A program made the position numbers and the translations under genes. 37,531 nucleotides of DNA, taken from NCBI GenBank assembly GCA_003551495.1, contig PUMT01000166.1, forward strand, positions 1 through 37,531. Direction: 5' to 3'. Position 1 is the first letter of the stretch. Every line of letters starts with the position of its first letter. Below the pieces are notes generated by a model. It ran no database searches, was not told the DNA's origin, and saw only the letters and a program-made list of their open reading frames with translations. The DNA is from Bacteroidota bacterium. GTDB lineage: Bacteria; Bacteroidota; Bacteroidia; Bacteroidales; PUMT01. Shown one piece after another: positions 37,459-37,531 of the stretch.

Positions 37459-37531
37459 GACGGTATAACAATAAATCCAGTCCAAAATTTTTCATTGTGA
37501 AGACTCTTACGGATCCTGAAATCTTATATGG

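Overview
The window is ordinary, gene-dense Bacteroidota-type chromosome, judged from the protein families, TAnnTTTG-type promoters and ECF sigma organisation. No prophage, intact IS element, CRISPR array or defence island was recognised. The left edge cuts an HtrA/DegP protease. Genes follow for RpoD, two tandem secreted M14 carboxypeptidase-like proteins, SiaC/DUF1987, UvrB, a uracil-DNA glycosylase, a tricorn-type protease, ProS, an aromatic- and Thr/Arg-rich repeat lipoprotein, an OMPP1/FadL-like protein, a WbqC-like protein, a Tat-signal DUF362 protein, a polyferredoxin, LepB, DapB, the thrS-infC-rpmI-rplT cluster, two tRNA-Leu genes, a class IV aminotransferase, RlmD, an ABC-F ATPase, RlmB, a YbdG-like MscS channel, a small membrane protein, and an ECF sigma factor with a putative anti-sigma. 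The most notable observations are: (1) the first M14 paralog has lost every zinc-binding and catalytic residue that its active-looking neighbour keeps; (2) infC has no usable ATG and appears to start at ATA behind a strong Shine-Dalgarno; (3) a polyferredoxin that looks like a NapH-NapG fusion with an internal Tat-like segment, next to a Tat-signal DUF362 protein; (4) divergent matching ECF promoters (TTTTGTAACC...TGCGTC) between the sigma gene and a small membrane protein gene; (5) a 28-bp tandem array whose first unit holds the ferredoxin stop codon, and an 11-bp array whose first unit holds the anti-sigma stop codon; (6) a lipoprotein repeat with an 84-bp higher-order period; (7) a structured intergenic region between thrS and the tRNA-Leu pair. 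All calls come from reading the sequence; no database search was run.
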